In this document: positions 1 to 8,462 of the stretch, in pieces | How positions within the stretch are numbered: position 1 is the first letter of the stretch | How the letters are laid out: each line of letters opens with the position of its first letter | Assembly (NCBI GenBank): GCA_965222215.1 | Contig: OZ244931.1 | Location: 1,178,001 to 1,242,000 of the forward strand | Origin: JABJAG01 sp965222215 | Lineage (GTDB): Bacteria > Pseudomonadota > Alphaproteobacteria > UBA6615 | Length of the DNA: 64,000 nucleotides | Direction: 5' to 3' | Notes under the pieces: model-generated | Seen by the model: only the letters and a program-made list of their open reading frames with translations | Told to the model about the DNA's origin: nothing | The model's database searches: none | Position numbers and translations under genes: made by a program

Positions 1-2
1 AG

Positions 3-977
3 TTGACGGAGCCCGAAGCCGCCCTGGTCGCACGGCTTCACGAAGACAATCCCGGGCCCGCGCCGGACTGGGTTCGCGCCGAATGCCCGGAGGCGCTGTT
101 CGGCATGTTCGCGAGCCAGTGGCCGGGTGCATCGTTCGACGAAGTCAACGCCCTCAACGAGCGCGCGCCGGTGGACCTGCGGGTCAACGCCCTGCGGGGT
201 TCGCGCGAGGATGCGCAGGCCGCCCTGACGGCCGCGGGCTATGAGACCGAACCGACGCCGTTCTCGCCCTGGGGCCTGCGCGGAAGCGAACACACGAATT
301 TTTCGGCGCTGACGCCGTTCCGCGACGGGCTGGTCGACCCGCAGGACGAATCCAGCCAGCTCGTGACGCAGCTTGTCGGCGCCGCGCCGGGAATGTCGGT
401 GATCGACCTCTGCGCGGGCGCCGGCGGCAAGGCGCTGGCGTTGTCGGCGGCCATGGAGAATGACGGCCAGATCGTCGCCTGCGATACCTCCGCCGCCCGA
501 CTGTCACGCATGGAACCGCGCCGGGCGCGGCTGGGGGCGGAAAACATCCGCACGCAACCGGTCGAAGCGGGCGTCGTTCCGGATGGCCTGGGCGGTTGGG
601 CCGACCGGGTGCTGGTCGATGCCCCCTGTACCGGCAGCGGGACATGGCGGCGCAGCCCTGAGCTGCGCTGGCGCACCACGCCGGACGATATCGCCGCCTA
701 TGCCGCCGTCCAGTCGGACCTTCTGCTGACCGCCGCCCAGATGGTGAAACCCGGCGGACGGCTGATCTATGCGGTTTGCTCGGTGTTCAACGCGGAGGGG
801 CGCGACGTGGCGCACCGCTTCGCAGCCAACGACAGCCGTTTTCAGCCGGTCGCCGTTTCGGCGGTGCTCGGCGCGGACCTCGCGGGCCGTCTGGGGGCCG
901 AGGACGACATGATTCTCACGCCGCACCGCCACGGCACTGATGGCATGTTCGCCGCCGTTTTCGAGCGCGCCGGTTAG
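3..977 (+). CDS. RsmB/NOP-family rRNA (cytosine-C5) methyltransferase, 5' partial
   Basis: SAM-dependent RNA m5C methyltransferase, RsmB/NOP type. Motif I (DLCAGAGGKALAL) lies near residue 136, motif IV with its cysteine (DAPCTGSGTW) near residue 208, and motif VI (VCSVFNAEG) near residue 258, so both cysteines of the two-cysteine mechanism are present. A TTG at position 3 keeps the frame open to the window edge. Family members are usually about 430 residues with an extra N-terminal region, so about 100 residues are probably missing upstream and TTG is not a reliable start. It precedes guaA by 60 bases on the same strand. The exact target base (for example C967 of 16S rRNA) is inferred only from family. 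Confidence 0.85.
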   Translation: MTEPEAALVARLHEDNPGPAPDWVRAECPEALFGMFASQWPGASFDEVNALNERAPVDLRVNALRGSREDAQAALTAAGYETEPTPFSPWGLRGSEHTNFSALTPFRDGLVDPQDESSQLVTQLVGAAPGMSVIDLCAGAGGKALALSAAMENDGQIVACDTSAARLSRMEPRRARLGAENIRTQPVEAGVVPDGLGGWADRVLVDAPCTGSGTWRRSPELRWRTTPDDIAAYAAVQSDLLLTAAQMVKPGGRLIYAVCSVFNAEGRDVAHRFAANDSRFQPVAVSAVLGADLAGRLGAEDDMILTPHRHGTDGMFAAVFERAG

Positions 978-1037
978 CCTGTGGATGACTGAGCGTCAGG
1001 CGGATGCAGGGCGAAATCGAATCGGCTATCTAACGGT

Positions 1038-2606
1038 ATGACCACCGCGCTCCCGATCTCCGAAAAAATCCTCATCATCGACTTCGGCTCGCAGGTGACC
1101 CAGCTGATCGCGCGCCGCGTGCGCGAGGCGGGCGTCTACAGCGAAATCATTCCCTGTTTCCGGATCGACGAGGCGCTGCTCGACGAGTTCGATCCGAAGG
1201 CGATCATCCTGTCCGGTGGCCCGTCCAGCGTGATGGCCGAGGGCGCGCCGACCGTCGATCCGGCTGTTTTCGCCCGTGGCGTGCCGGTGCTCGGCATCTG
1301 CTACGGCCAACAACTCATGTGCCACCTGCTCGGCGGCATGGTGGCCGATTCCGACCATCAGGAATTCGGCCGCGCGGCGCTGGATATCGGCGACAGCTGC
1401 GACCTGTTCGAGGGCGTCTGGGCCGTGGGCGCGCAACCGCAGGTCTGGATGTCCCATGGCGACCGGGTGACGGCGCTGCCCGACGGGTTCCGGGTCGTTG
1501 CGACCAGCGGCGGCGCGCCGTTCGCCGCCACCGCCGACGAGACCCGGCATTTCTACGGCGTGCAGTTCCACCCGGAGGTGGTGCACACGCCCGACGGCAC
1601 GCGGTTGCTGTCGAACTTCGTGCATAACGTCGCGGGCTGCGCCGGCGACTGGACGATGGCGCATTTCCGCGCGGCGGAGATCGAGAAGATCCGCGAGCAG
1701 GTGGGCGACAAGCGGGTGATCTGCGGCCTTTCCGGCGGCGTCGATTCCTCTGTGGCCGCGGTGCTGATCCACGAGGCGATCGGCGATCAGCTGACCTGCA
1801 TCTTCGTCGACCACGGCCTGCTGCGCATGAACGAGCGCGAGGAGGTCGACACCGTGTTCCGCGAGCGTTTCAATATCCCGCTTGTGGTGCGCGACGCGGC
1901 GGATATGTTCATCGACAAGCTCGAAGGCGTCGATGACCCGGAACAGAAGCGCAAGATCATCGGCGGCACCTTCATCGACGTGTTCGTGGAAGAGGCGGCC
2001 AAGATCGGCGGCGCGGATTTCCTCGCCCAGGGTACCCTCTACCCGGACGTGATCGAGAGCGTCAGCCCCTTCGGCGGGCCGAGCGCGACCATCAAGTCCC
2101 ACCATAATGTGGGCGGCCTGCCCGAGCGCATGGACATGGAGCTGGTCGAGCCGCTGCGCGAACTGTTCAAGGACGAGGTCCGCGACCTGGGCCGCGAACT
2201 CGGCATCCCCGAGGAGATCGTCGGGCGGCACCCGTTCCCGGGGCCGGGCCTCGCGATCCGCATTCCCGGCGGTATCGAACGCGAGAAGCTGGAAATCCTG
2301 CGCAAGGCCGACGCGATTTATCTCGACGAGATCCGGAAAGCGGGCCTCTACGACGAGATCTGGCAGGCCTTCGCCGTGCTGCTGCCGGTGCGCACCGTCG
2401 GCGTGATGGGCGATGCGCGCACCTATGACTACGTCTGCGGCCTGCGCGCGGTGACGTCGACCGACGGCATGACGGCGGACAGCTACCCCTTCGAGCACAC
2501 CTTCGTGTCCGGCGTCGCCACCCGCATCATCAACGAGGTGCGTGGCATCAACCGGGTTGTCTACGACGTGACATCGAAACCGCCCGGCACGATTGAGTGG
2601 GAGTAG
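1038..2606 (+). CDS. guaA: GMP synthase (glutamine-hydrolysing)
   Basis: Converts XMP to GMP using glutamine and ATP in purine synthesis. The 522 residues match the family length. The N-terminal class I glutamine amidotransferase domain carries the nucleophile in GICYGQQ (Cys near 87) and the catalytic His in HPEVVH (near 178). The ATP pyrophosphatase P-loop SGGVDSSV is near 231, and the C-terminal dimerisation domain ends with the typical TSKPPGTIEWE. It is a soluble cytoplasmic enzyme, complete and without anomalies. purF, adenine deaminase and purN elsewhere in the window belong to the same nucleotide economy but are not in its operon. Confidence 0.98.
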   Translation: MTTALPISEKILIIDFGSQVTQLIARRVREAGVYSEIIPCFRIDEALLDEFDPKAIILSGGPSSVMAEGAPTVDPAVFARGVPVLGICYGQQLMCHLLGGMVADSDHQEFGRAALDIGDSCDLFEGVWAVGAQPQVWMSHGDRVTALPDGFRVVATSGGAPFAATADETRHFYGVQFHPEVVHTPDGTRLLSNFVHNVAGCAGDWTMAHFRAAEIEKIREQVGDKRVICGLSGGVDSSVAAVLIHEAIGDQLTCIFVDHGLLRMNEREEVDTVFRERFNIPLVVRDAADMFIDKLEGVDDPEQKRKIIGGTFIDVFVEEAAKIGGADFLAQGTLYPDVIESVSPFGGPSATIKSHHNVGGLPERMDMELVEPLRELFKDEVRDLGRELGIPEEIVGRHPFPGPGLAIRIPGGIEREKLEILRKADAIYLDEIRKAGLYDEIWQAFAVLLPVRTVGVMGDARTYDYVCGLRAVTSTDGMTADSYPFEHTFVSGVATRIINEVRGINRVVYDVTSKPPGTIEWE

Positions 2607-2670
2607 GGCTTGGCCCTAAATTGTACTCGCTGGGTTGGCGCGATGTGCGGACAGAACAGGGAAGACTGCC

Positions 2671-3264
2671 ATGTACTGGATCAGAAATCCGAAACCGGAA
2701 AGCATCCCTGTCCTGCGGCTGCCGAACTTCCTGTCCGAGCCGAGCCTTCAGGAATTGAAGAAGTTCGTCGATGCCCATGAGTTGCGGGAGGGCGGCGTCG
2801 TCAGCGCGTCGGAGCGGATCAGCGCCGACCAGGTGCGCAAGAGCCAGATCATCTGGGTGAAGCCGGAGAGCGACGACTCCCATCTTTTCAACGAGATCGT
2901 GCAGCGCGTCGCCTATGTGAACAACTACCACTACAACTACCGCCTCGATTACTTCGGCGACCTGCAGTACTCCGAATACGCGCAGGACGGCCACTACGGC
3001 TGGCATACCGACACGGCCTTCGGCGGCGAGGAAGGCCACGAAGGCCGCCAGCGCAAGCTGAGCTTCACGGTGCAGCTCAACAACCCGGACGAATACGAAG
3101 GTGGCGACTTCGAGACGTTTTACAACGGCGCTTTCCAGCCGGTGGACCTGAAGCCCAACACGGTGGTGTTCTTCCCGTCCTACATGCCCCACCAGGTCAC
3201 GCCGGTCACGAAAGGCGTGCGCAAGAGCCTCGTGGGCTGGGTCTACGGCCCGGCGTTCTCCTGA
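2671..3264 (+). CDS. 2OG-Fe(II) oxygenase, PKHD/prolyl 4-hydroxylase type
   Basis: Predicted iron and 2-oxoglutarate dependent hydroxylase of 197 residues. The iron triad is visible: His112-x-Asp114 in GWHTDTAF and His174 in MPHQVTPV. Arg184 (KGVRKSLVGW) is placed to bind 2-oxoglutarate. The double-stranded beta-helix fold spans about residues 85-195. I chose the ATG at 2671 over an in-frame upstream codon at 2635, because the family begins close to MYWIRNP. It lies 64 bases after guaA, and a small GC hairpin near 2605 may separate them. The substrate (protein proline, free amino acid or other) cannot be told from sequence. It is convergent with the amidohydrolase gene. Confidence 0.88.
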   Translation: MYWIRNPKPESIPVLRLPNFLSEPSLQELKKFVDAHELREGGVVSASERISADQVRKSQIIWVKPESDDSHLFNEIVQRVAYVNNYHYNYRLDYFGDLQYSEYAQDGHYGWHTDTAFGGEEGHEGRQRKLSFTVQLNNPDEYEGGDFETFYNGAFQPVDLKPNTVVFFPSYMPHQVTPVTKGVRKSLVGWVYGPAFS

Positions 3265-3286
3265 GCCGACGCGCGGCGGGCCCGGC

Positions 3287-4168
3287 CTAGCGGGTGCCCA
3301 CCTGGTCCATCGAAATCCTGATCCCGAAATAGCGCTCGGCGTTCCTGTAGGCGATCTTTTCGGCCACGTCGCGCGGCAGCTTCGACAGCCACGCCCGGTT
3401 CGAGACGATAATGTCGTCGAAGCGATCCCACTGGCTGTTCACCCATGTGTCGCTGCCGATCATGAGCCGGTCCTGGAAGTCGAAGACGACCTTCTTCCAT
3501 TCGGGGTCGATCTCGTCCTCGCCATAACCGAGGATCGAGCGTTCGCGCAGGGACGTATCGGCCCACAGGTTCGGGAACTCCGACATCAGGGCATGAACCG
3601 CCGCGGGCGGTTCGCCGAGACCGAGATGCGCCCAGATCATCTTCACGTCGGGGTCGAGGCTGTAGAGCCAGCGCACGGGCTCCGTGCCCGAATGGACGTG
3701 CAGCGGAATGTCGTCGGCCTTCGCCATGGCGATGACCTCGCGGAACAGCGGTTCGTCGCTGGTATCGAGGACATGAATATGGAATTCGCCGATACCCTGG
3801 TGCGGATATTTCTCAAGCCGGCCGCGCAGGTAGTCCGTCATGCCCTCGGCCTTGGTCCAGTTCGAGGAGCCGGCATCGCCGTGATAGGGGCGCAGCTCCG
3901 GCACGATGCGGTTGGGTGCGTACTCCCACAGCATGATGGTGCCTTCGTCCGGCGTGGAGGACACAAGCGCCATCGCCACACCGTTCCGGTCCATCAGTTC
4001 AATGACGCTCTTGACGGGGTAGGCCTCCCACGCCGGTTCCTTGTAGTGCATGTGGGCGTCGAACAGCGGCACATCCCTGATCGCATCGCCGATCGGCTCG
4101 TCTTCATGGGCGAGCGCGGACGTGGTTGCGAAAGCGAAGAGTGCGGCGGTCAGAAGGGCGTGGCGCAT
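3287..4168 (-). CDS. Exported amidohydrolase (amidohydrolase_2-like metal-dependent hydrolase)
   Basis: TIM-barrel metal-dependent hydrolase of 293 residues with a cleavable signal peptide (about residues 1-20, ending SALA), hence probably periplasmic. The first metal motif is DAHMH (His39, His41). HVHSG near 158 and WAHLG near 181 supply further histidines, and the barrel ends with IGSDTW carrying the expected aspartate. This resembles amidohydrolase_2 proteins, a family of decarboxylases and lactonases mostly acting in the cytoplasm, so an exported member is less common. Substrate unknown. It starts back to back with the GNAT gene across a 133-base promoter region. Confidence 0.75.
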   Translation of the reverse strand: MRHALLTAALFAFATTSALAHEDEPIGDAIRDVPLFDAHMHYKEPAWEAYPVKSVIELMDRNGVAMALVSSTPDEGTIMLWEYAPNRIVPELRPYHGDAGSSNWTKAEGMTDYLRGRLEKYPHQGIGEFHIHVLDTSDEPLFREVIAMAKADDIPLHVHSGTEPVRWLYSLDPDVKMIWAHLGLGEPPAAVHALMSEFPNLWADTSLRERSILGYGEDEIDPEWKKVVFDFQDRLMIGSDTWVNSQWDRFDDIIVSNRAWLSKLPRDVAEKIAYRNAERYFGIRISMDQVGTR

Positions 4169-4301
4169 GGGGATATCCTCTTGGACGCGTCGGGCGCTGG
4201 ATATTAGCCCTGTTTGCCCCTGCGGCGGGAGGGGCGCGGGCCTTGACCGGGCGCGTGCGGGCAGCGGATTGTGGGGCGCTCACAACCTGTTCAAACCCGC
4301 C

Positions 4302-5018
4302 ATGACCGAGAACGATCCCGACGACCTGACCGGCTGGACGCCGCCGGCGCCGCCCGCCATGACCGTGCTCGAAGGCCGGGCGTGCCGGCTGGAGCCGCTG
4401 GACCCGGACCGCCACGCCCCGGACCTGTACGCCGCGTTCTCCGGGGAGGCGGACGAAGCCGGCGAGTGGCAGTATCTGCCCTACGGGCCGTTCGGAAGCG
4501 AGGCGGAGTATACCGGGTGGCTGCGGACCTACGGGGCGTCGGGCGGGCGCATGTTCTTCGCCATTGTCGAGGCGGCGACGGACCGCCCGGTCGGACAGGC
4601 GTCGTATCAGAACGTGGTGCCGCATTACGGGACGGTGGAGATCGGCAATATCCGGTTTTGCGCTTCCATACAGCGCACGGTCGTGGCGACGGAGGCGATC
4701 TTCCTGATGATGCGTCATGTGTTCGAAGCGGGATACCGGCGCTTCGAGTGGAAAACCCACGCGGGCAACACCCGTTCCCGGCGCGCCGCCCAGCGTTTCG
4801 GCCTGTCCTGGGAGGGGCGCTTTCGCAGCCACATGGTCTCGCGCGGGCGTTCGCGCGACACCGCCTGGTTCGCCTGTATCGACCGCGAGTGGCCGGCGCT
4901 CAAGGCCGCGTTCGAGACGTGGCTGGATGATGCTAACTTCGACGCGGACGGAAAGCAGCGTCGAAGCCTGCGGGAGCTGACCCGCCCCATCCTGTACGCC
5001 ACTGACGACGACAATTGA
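4302..5018 (+). CDS. GNAT acetyltransferase, RimJ/RimL type
   Basis: A 238-residue N-acetyltransferase related to RimJ/RimL enzymes that acetylate ribosomal protein N-termini or small amines with acetyl-CoA. The region from about residue 18 (MTVLEGRACRLEPLD) to 210 shows the family pattern, including the VEIGNIRF strand and the Arg-rich NTRSRRAAQRFG helix that normally binds the acetyl-CoA pyrophosphate. The ATG at 4302 is preferred because upstream in-frame sequence is low-complexity and runs into the divergent promoter region. The FMN oxidoreductase gene begins 10 bases after its stop, suggesting a two-gene transcript. Substrate not predictable. Confidence 0.85.
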   Translation: MTENDPDDLTGWTPPAPPAMTVLEGRACRLEPLDPDRHAPDLYAAFSGEADEAGEWQYLPYGPFGSEAEYTGWLRTYGASGGRMFFAIVEAATDRPVGQASYQNVVPHYGTVEIGNIRFCASIQRTVVATEAIFLMMRHVFEAGYRRFEWKTHAGNTRSRRAAQRFGLSWEGRFRSHMVSRGRSRDTAWFACIDREWPALKAAFETWLDDANFDADGKQRRSLRELTRPILYATDDDN

Positions 5019-5028
5019 GTGCATCGCC

Positions 5029-6225
5029 ATGAACGCCTTTGAAAACCGAATCGCCAGGTGGAAACTCGACTACCCGACCGTGGAAGACCTGCGCTGCCGG
5101 GCCGAGCGGCGCACACCGAAGTTTGCCTTTGAGTATGTGGACGGCGCGGCTGGCGCGGGCGACATCAACATGAAAACCAACGCGGCGGCGCTGGACGCGG
5201 TGGAGATCGTGCCGCGCTACGGGGTCGAGAACTTCACCGCCGATATCTCGGTCGAACTGTTCGGCCACCGCTACAACCAGCCGGTCGGGATCGCGCCCAT
5301 GGGCATTCCGAGCCTGGTCCTGCCGGGCGGGGAGAAGGCGTTCGCACGTGCCGCGAAGGCCCACAACATCCCGCTGGCGCTCGGCGGTGTCGCCGGGGCG
5401 ACGGTGGAAGACTGCGCGGCGCTGGCGCCGGACAACCTCTGGTTCCAGCTCTACCGGGTCGCGAAGGACGAGCTGGCCGTCAACATGGACATGGCCAGAC
5501 GCGCCGACGCGGCGGGCGTGCATGTGCTGGTGCTGACCCTGGACGTGCCCGCGCGCACCAAGCGCCCGCGCGAACTGCACGCCCGGCTGATGATCCCCTA
5601 CAAGCACAGCGTGCGCACCGTGACGGAGGCACTGAAGCACCCGCACTGGCTGGCCGCGTATTTCCGCCACGGCATGCACGGCTTCGCCAACTACGCGCAA
5701 TACGCGGGCGACAAGCCGACCCTGGACGACGTGACGGCGTTCGTACGCCGCGAGTCCGGCGGTTCGTTCACCTGGGACGAGGTGAAGCGCTTCCGCGATG
5801 CGTGGCCGGGCGCGCTGGTCGTCAAGGGCCTGCTGCACCCGGGTGACGCCGAACGCGCGGTCGAGGTGGGCGCGGACGGCGTGATCGTCTCCAACCACGG
5901 CGGGCGCCAGCTCGAGGCCGCGCCGCCGGCCGTCGACGCGCTGCCCGCGATCGTCGATGCGGTCGGCGGCAAGTCGAAAGTGCTGTTCGACAGCGGCGTG
6001 CGGGCCGGGATCGACGTGGTCCGCGCCATGGCGCTGGGGGCCGACTTTGTCTTCTCCGGCCGGGCCTTCATGTACGGCCTCGGTGCGCTGGGCGAGGACG
6101 GGCCGGCCTACGTGGCGGAATTCTTCGCCGAGGAAATCGCCGCCGCCATGCGCCAGATCGGGACGCCGACATGGGATGCCACCCGCGCGCTGACCATCCG
6201 TCACCCCGGGCGGCTGGATTTCTAG
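5029..6225 (+). CDS. FMN-dependent alpha-hydroxy-acid dehydrogenase/oxidase
   Basis: Member of the L-lactate dehydrogenase, glycolate oxidase and mandelate dehydrogenase family, 398 residues. The signature SNHGGRQLE contains the catalytic His290 and substrate-binding Arg293. LFDSGVRAG followed by GADFVFSGRAF forms the FMN phosphate site. The N-terminal FEYVDGAAG replaces the common Y-x-x-GGA. No membrane-anchoring segment is obvious in the loop region (about 180-235), though that loop is Arg/His-rich and could sit at the membrane as in LldD. It oxidises a 2-hydroxy acid to the keto acid, with the exact acid unknown. It follows the GNAT gene closely. Confidence 0.9.
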   Translation: MNAFENRIARWKLDYPTVEDLRCRAERRTPKFAFEYVDGAAGAGDINMKTNAAALDAVEIVPRYGVENFTADISVELFGHRYNQPVGIAPMGIPSLVLPGGEKAFARAAKAHNIPLALGGVAGATVEDCAALAPDNLWFQLYRVAKDELAVNMDMARRADAAGVHVLVLTLDVPARTKRPRELHARLMIPYKHSVRTVTEALKHPHWLAAYFRHGMHGFANYAQYAGDKPTLDDVTAFVRRESGGSFTWDEVKRFRDAWPGALVVKGLLHPGDAERAVEVGADGVIVSNHGGRQLEAAPPAVDALPAIVDAVGGKSKVLFDSGVRAGIDVVRAMALGADFVFSGRAFMYGLGALGEDGPAYVAEFFAEEIAAAMRQIGTPTWDATRALTIRHPGRLDF

Positions 6226-6295
6226 ATCAAGTCGCGATTTATCCTCAGCAGCTGCTCACGCACGATCAATTCTCGAAATGGTGGCGACTGACTTC

Positions 6296-6316
6296 AAACC
6301 GGAGGCGTACCGGTTT
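6296..6316. other. Perfect inverted repeat before the RidA gene
   Basis: Seven-base arms AAACCGG and CCGGTTT flank a 7-base loop, 22 bases before the RidA start. There is no T-run after it, so it is more likely an operator or an RNA stem than an intrinsic terminator. Function is inferred only from position. Confidence 0.35.
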
Positions 6317-6338
6317 TCCCCAAGCAGGAGTTCACTTC

Positions 6339-6743
6339 ATGGAATTCGACAGAGAACTAATCTCAAACGGAAACCCGATGGAGGCGGTGGTGGGTTTCAG
6401 CCGTGCCGTTAGAGTTGGACCGTTCATATCGATCGGCGGTACCGCGCCGGTAGGGCAAGACGGGAAAACAGTTGGCGTGGGTGATGTTGCAGCCCAAACA
6501 CGCCAGTGCATCGAGATTATCAAGGCCGCGCTCGAGAGCGCGGGATCCGGCCTTCAAGACGTTGTGCGGACACGTGTAATTCTAACGGACATCGATACCT
6601 GGCAAGACGCCATCGATGTACGCAAAGAGTATTTTCGCGATGTTCGACCCGTGGACACGATTATGGCGATCGACCGGTTTGTGAATCCGGAGTGGCTTGT
6701 GGAGATCGAAGCCGACGCCGTGATTTCCGGCTGGTGTGTTTAA
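6339..6743 (+). CDS. RidA/YjgF-family protein
   Basis: A 134-residue Rid-family protein. The family deaminates reactive enamine/imine intermediates or hydrolyses related small molecules as a homotrimer. Conserved elements include the ISIGGTAPV strand, the DVVRTRVILTDI segment, and Arg113 followed by VEIEADAV near the C-terminus, matching the catalytic Arg of RidA with a one-residue longer spacing. The ATG at 6339 has a good ribosome binding site (CAGGAG, 7 bases upstream). Base composition is visibly lower in GC than the flanking genes, hinting at separate origin. It is convergent with the adenine deaminase gene, only 14 bases apart. Confidence 0.88.
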   Translation: MEFDRELISNGNPMEAVVGFSRAVRVGPFISIGGTAPVGQDGKTVGVGDVAAQTRQCIEIIKAALESAGSGLQDVVRTRVILTDIDTWQDAIDVRKEYFRDVRPVDTIMAIDRFVNPEWLVEIEADAVISGWCV

Positions 6744-6757
6744 GGGTTCAGTAAAAT

Positions 6758-7789
6758 TCAGGCTCCCTCGTGTCTGAACGGCGCGACATGAGCATCCACG
6801 GCATCGATATGCGCCTGCTTGTCCCCGTCGGGCAGGAATGACGCCGCGAACGAGTTCTTCGCCAGCGTGACGATGTCACCCGGCGACAGGCCGACAGCGT
6901 CGGCGACGGCTGTATAGTTGTCGTTGATGTAGCCGCCGAAATAGGACGGGTCGTCGGAATTCACGGTCACCAGCAGGCCGGCGTCCATGGCCCGCCTGAT
7001 CGGGTGGTCCTCGAGACGCTCGATCCCCTTCAGGCGCAGGTTCGACAGCGGACACATGGTCAGCGGTGTCTTCTCCCGTGCGAGCCGGGCGGTCAGCGCC
7101 GGGTCATCGAGCGCGTGGTTGCCGTGGTCGACCCGTTTGACCTTCAGGACGTCCAGCGCCGTTTCGACATATTCCGCCGGGCCCTCCTCGCCCGCGTGCG
7201 CCATCGCCACGAAACCCTCCTCGCGCGCGGCGGCATAGACCCGGGCGAACTTCTCGGGCGGATTGCCGGCCTCGCCCGAATCGAGCCCGACGCCGAAGAT
7301 ATGTTCCTTGTGGCGGCAGGCGCATTCCAGCGCCTCGAACGCCTGATCCTCTGGCAGGTGCCGCAGGAAGCACATGATGAGCTTTGACGTGATGCCCAGT
7401 TCACGCTCGCCTTCCGCCAGCGCGCCGGTGATGCCCTCCAGTACAGTCTCGAACGCGACGCCCCGGTCCGTGTGGGCCTGGGGATCGAAGAATATCTCGA
7501 CGTGCCGCACGCCCTGTTCGGCCACCTTGTCCAGATAGGCGCGGGTGAGGTCGTGGAAGTCGCGCACCTCGATCAACACGGACATGCCCGCGTAGTAGAG
7601 GTCGAGGAAGTCCTGCAGCCCCTCGAAGTCGTAGGCCGCGTGGATCTCCTCCACCGTTTCGTAGGGCAGGGCCACGTTGTTGCGCTTCGCAAGCGCCAGC
7701 ATCATTTCGGGCTCCAGCGTGCCCTCGATATGCAGGTGCAGTTCCGCCTTGGGCAGGTGCTCGATCATCGGGTGGGTGGCGTCAGTCAA
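6758..7789 (-). CDS. Adenosine deaminase family enzyme, adenine-deaminase type
   Basis: Amidohydrolase of 343 residues for purine salvage. Metal ligands are in HLHIEGT (His18, His20), HAGEEGP near 197 (with the catalytic Glu), DHGNH near 220 and NSDDPSYFGGY near 279. The GEEGPAEY and NSDDPxYFGGY signatures, plus FFDPQAHTDRG, are those I recall from bacterial adenine deaminases of this family (the Pseudomonas Pa0148 type) rather than classical adenosine deaminase. Adenine to hypoxanthine is therefore the better guess. The start is a TTG at 7789 with GGAAAA upstream. An ATG at 7768 is the alternative but lacks a binding site. Confidence 0.9.
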   Translation of the reverse strand: MTDATHPMIEHLPKAELHLHIEGTLEPEMMLALAKRNNVALPYETVEEIHAAYDFEGLQDFLDLYYAGMSVLIEVRDFHDLTRAYLDKVAEQGVRHVEIFFDPQAHTDRGVAFETVLEGITGALAEGERELGITSKLIMCFLRHLPEDQAFEALECACRHKEHIFGVGLDSGEAGNPPEKFARVYAAAREEGFVAMAHAGEEGPAEYVETALDVLKVKRVDHGNHALDDPALTARLAREKTPLTMCPLSNLRLKGIERLEDHPIRRAMDAGLLVTVNSDDPSYFGGYINDNYTAVADAVGLSPGDIVTLAKNSFAASFLPDGDKQAHIDAVDAHVAPFRHEGA

Positions 7790-7891
7790 TTTGGTTTTCC
7801 GGGTTGTTTAGGTTCCGTGGTGAGGTCACGAGCGCGTGAACGCTGTTTATCGCGCGCCCGTCCTCACCTAATTTAGCAATAGAACTGATCG

Positions 7892-7897
7892 TATAAT
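7892..7897 (+). promoter_or_regulatory. Perfect -10 hexamer before the Tat-protein gene
   Basis: An exact TATAAT stands out in this GC-rich sequence, about 70 bases before the Tat-exported protein gene at 7968. No good -35 is visible at 16-18 bases (AT-rich, TTTAG-like). Just upstream, 7-base arms GGTGAGG (7819-7825) and CCTCACC (7862-7868) could form a long hairpin. Promoter assignment is inference. Confidence 0.35.
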
Positions 7898-7967
7898 CGT
7901 TGCGTACAGGGAGTTGAACAAAATCGCTGTTCGTTCGTATTGCCGCTCGCACAGTTGAGAGATCGAC

Positions 7968-8456
7968 ATGAGCAAAAACATACTGACCCGCAGAACCGTC
8001 CTCGCAACCGGTGCCGCCGCCGTCGTGACCGGCGCGTCCGGGCTGCTCGTACCGGCCCGTGCCAAGGGGCTCGCGCCGACGCGCACGATGCGCGGCGGGG
8101 CCAACAACTACCTTCCCAACGCCCCGATTGTCGAACGGATCGGCAATGGCGGGTTCTGGATGACCGGCACCGTGCGCCGTGCGGGCGACGGTGCACCGCT
8201 TGAGGGGCAGCGCGTTCAGGTCTGGGCGCACACGACCGAAGGACACGAACGCGACCCGCACAGCCACGGGGCGACCCTGACGGACGCCAACGGCGAGTTC
8301 CGCCTGGAGATGCCGCAGATCGTGCCGGCCTTCGGCCAGCCGCACGGCCATCTCGCCTATGACAGCGGCGATTTCGAGACCGTGTTCCTGCGCCCGGTCA
8401 TGGACAGCGCCAGCGACACGACCCTCCACGCGGACTTTGTGCTCAAGCCCGCCTGA
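7968..8456 (+). CDS. Tat-exported protein with intradiol-dioxygenase-like beta-sandwich
   Basis: A 162-residue protein with a twin-arginine signal (LTRRTVLATG, then a hydrophobic stretch to about residue 32), so it is exported folded to the periplasm. The mature part carries the pattern of intradiol ring-cleavage dioxygenase-like beta-sandwiches: GAPLEGQRVQVWAH, TLTDANGEFRLEMP and QPHGHLAY, where the His-x-His resembles the metal-binding RPPHIH motif. The tyrosine ligands of true catechol dioxygenases are not evident, so dioxygenase activity is doubtful. The ferric-reductase-like gene begins 6 bases after its stop, so the two probably work together. Confidence 0.7.
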   Translation: MSKNILTRRTVLATGAAAVVTGASGLLVPARAKGLAPTRTMRGGANNYLPNAPIVERIGNGGFWMTGTVRRAGDGAPLEGQRVQVWAHTTEGHERDPHSHGATLTDANGEFRLEMPQIVPAFGQPHGHLAYDSGDFETVFLRPVMDSASDTTLHADFVLKPA

Positions 8457-8462
8457 TCCCCG

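Noticed and set aside
1026..2498. Long minus-strand frame opposite guaA
   Set aside because: Its composition (His/Arg/Ala-rich) is that of a GC-rich antisense shadow, and guaA is unmistakable on the plus strand. The same applies to 7782-9194, 11446-12639 and 21097-22464.
2605..2617. Small AGGGC/GCCCT hairpin after guaA as a terminator
   Set aside because: Five-base arms without a T-run are too weak to call.
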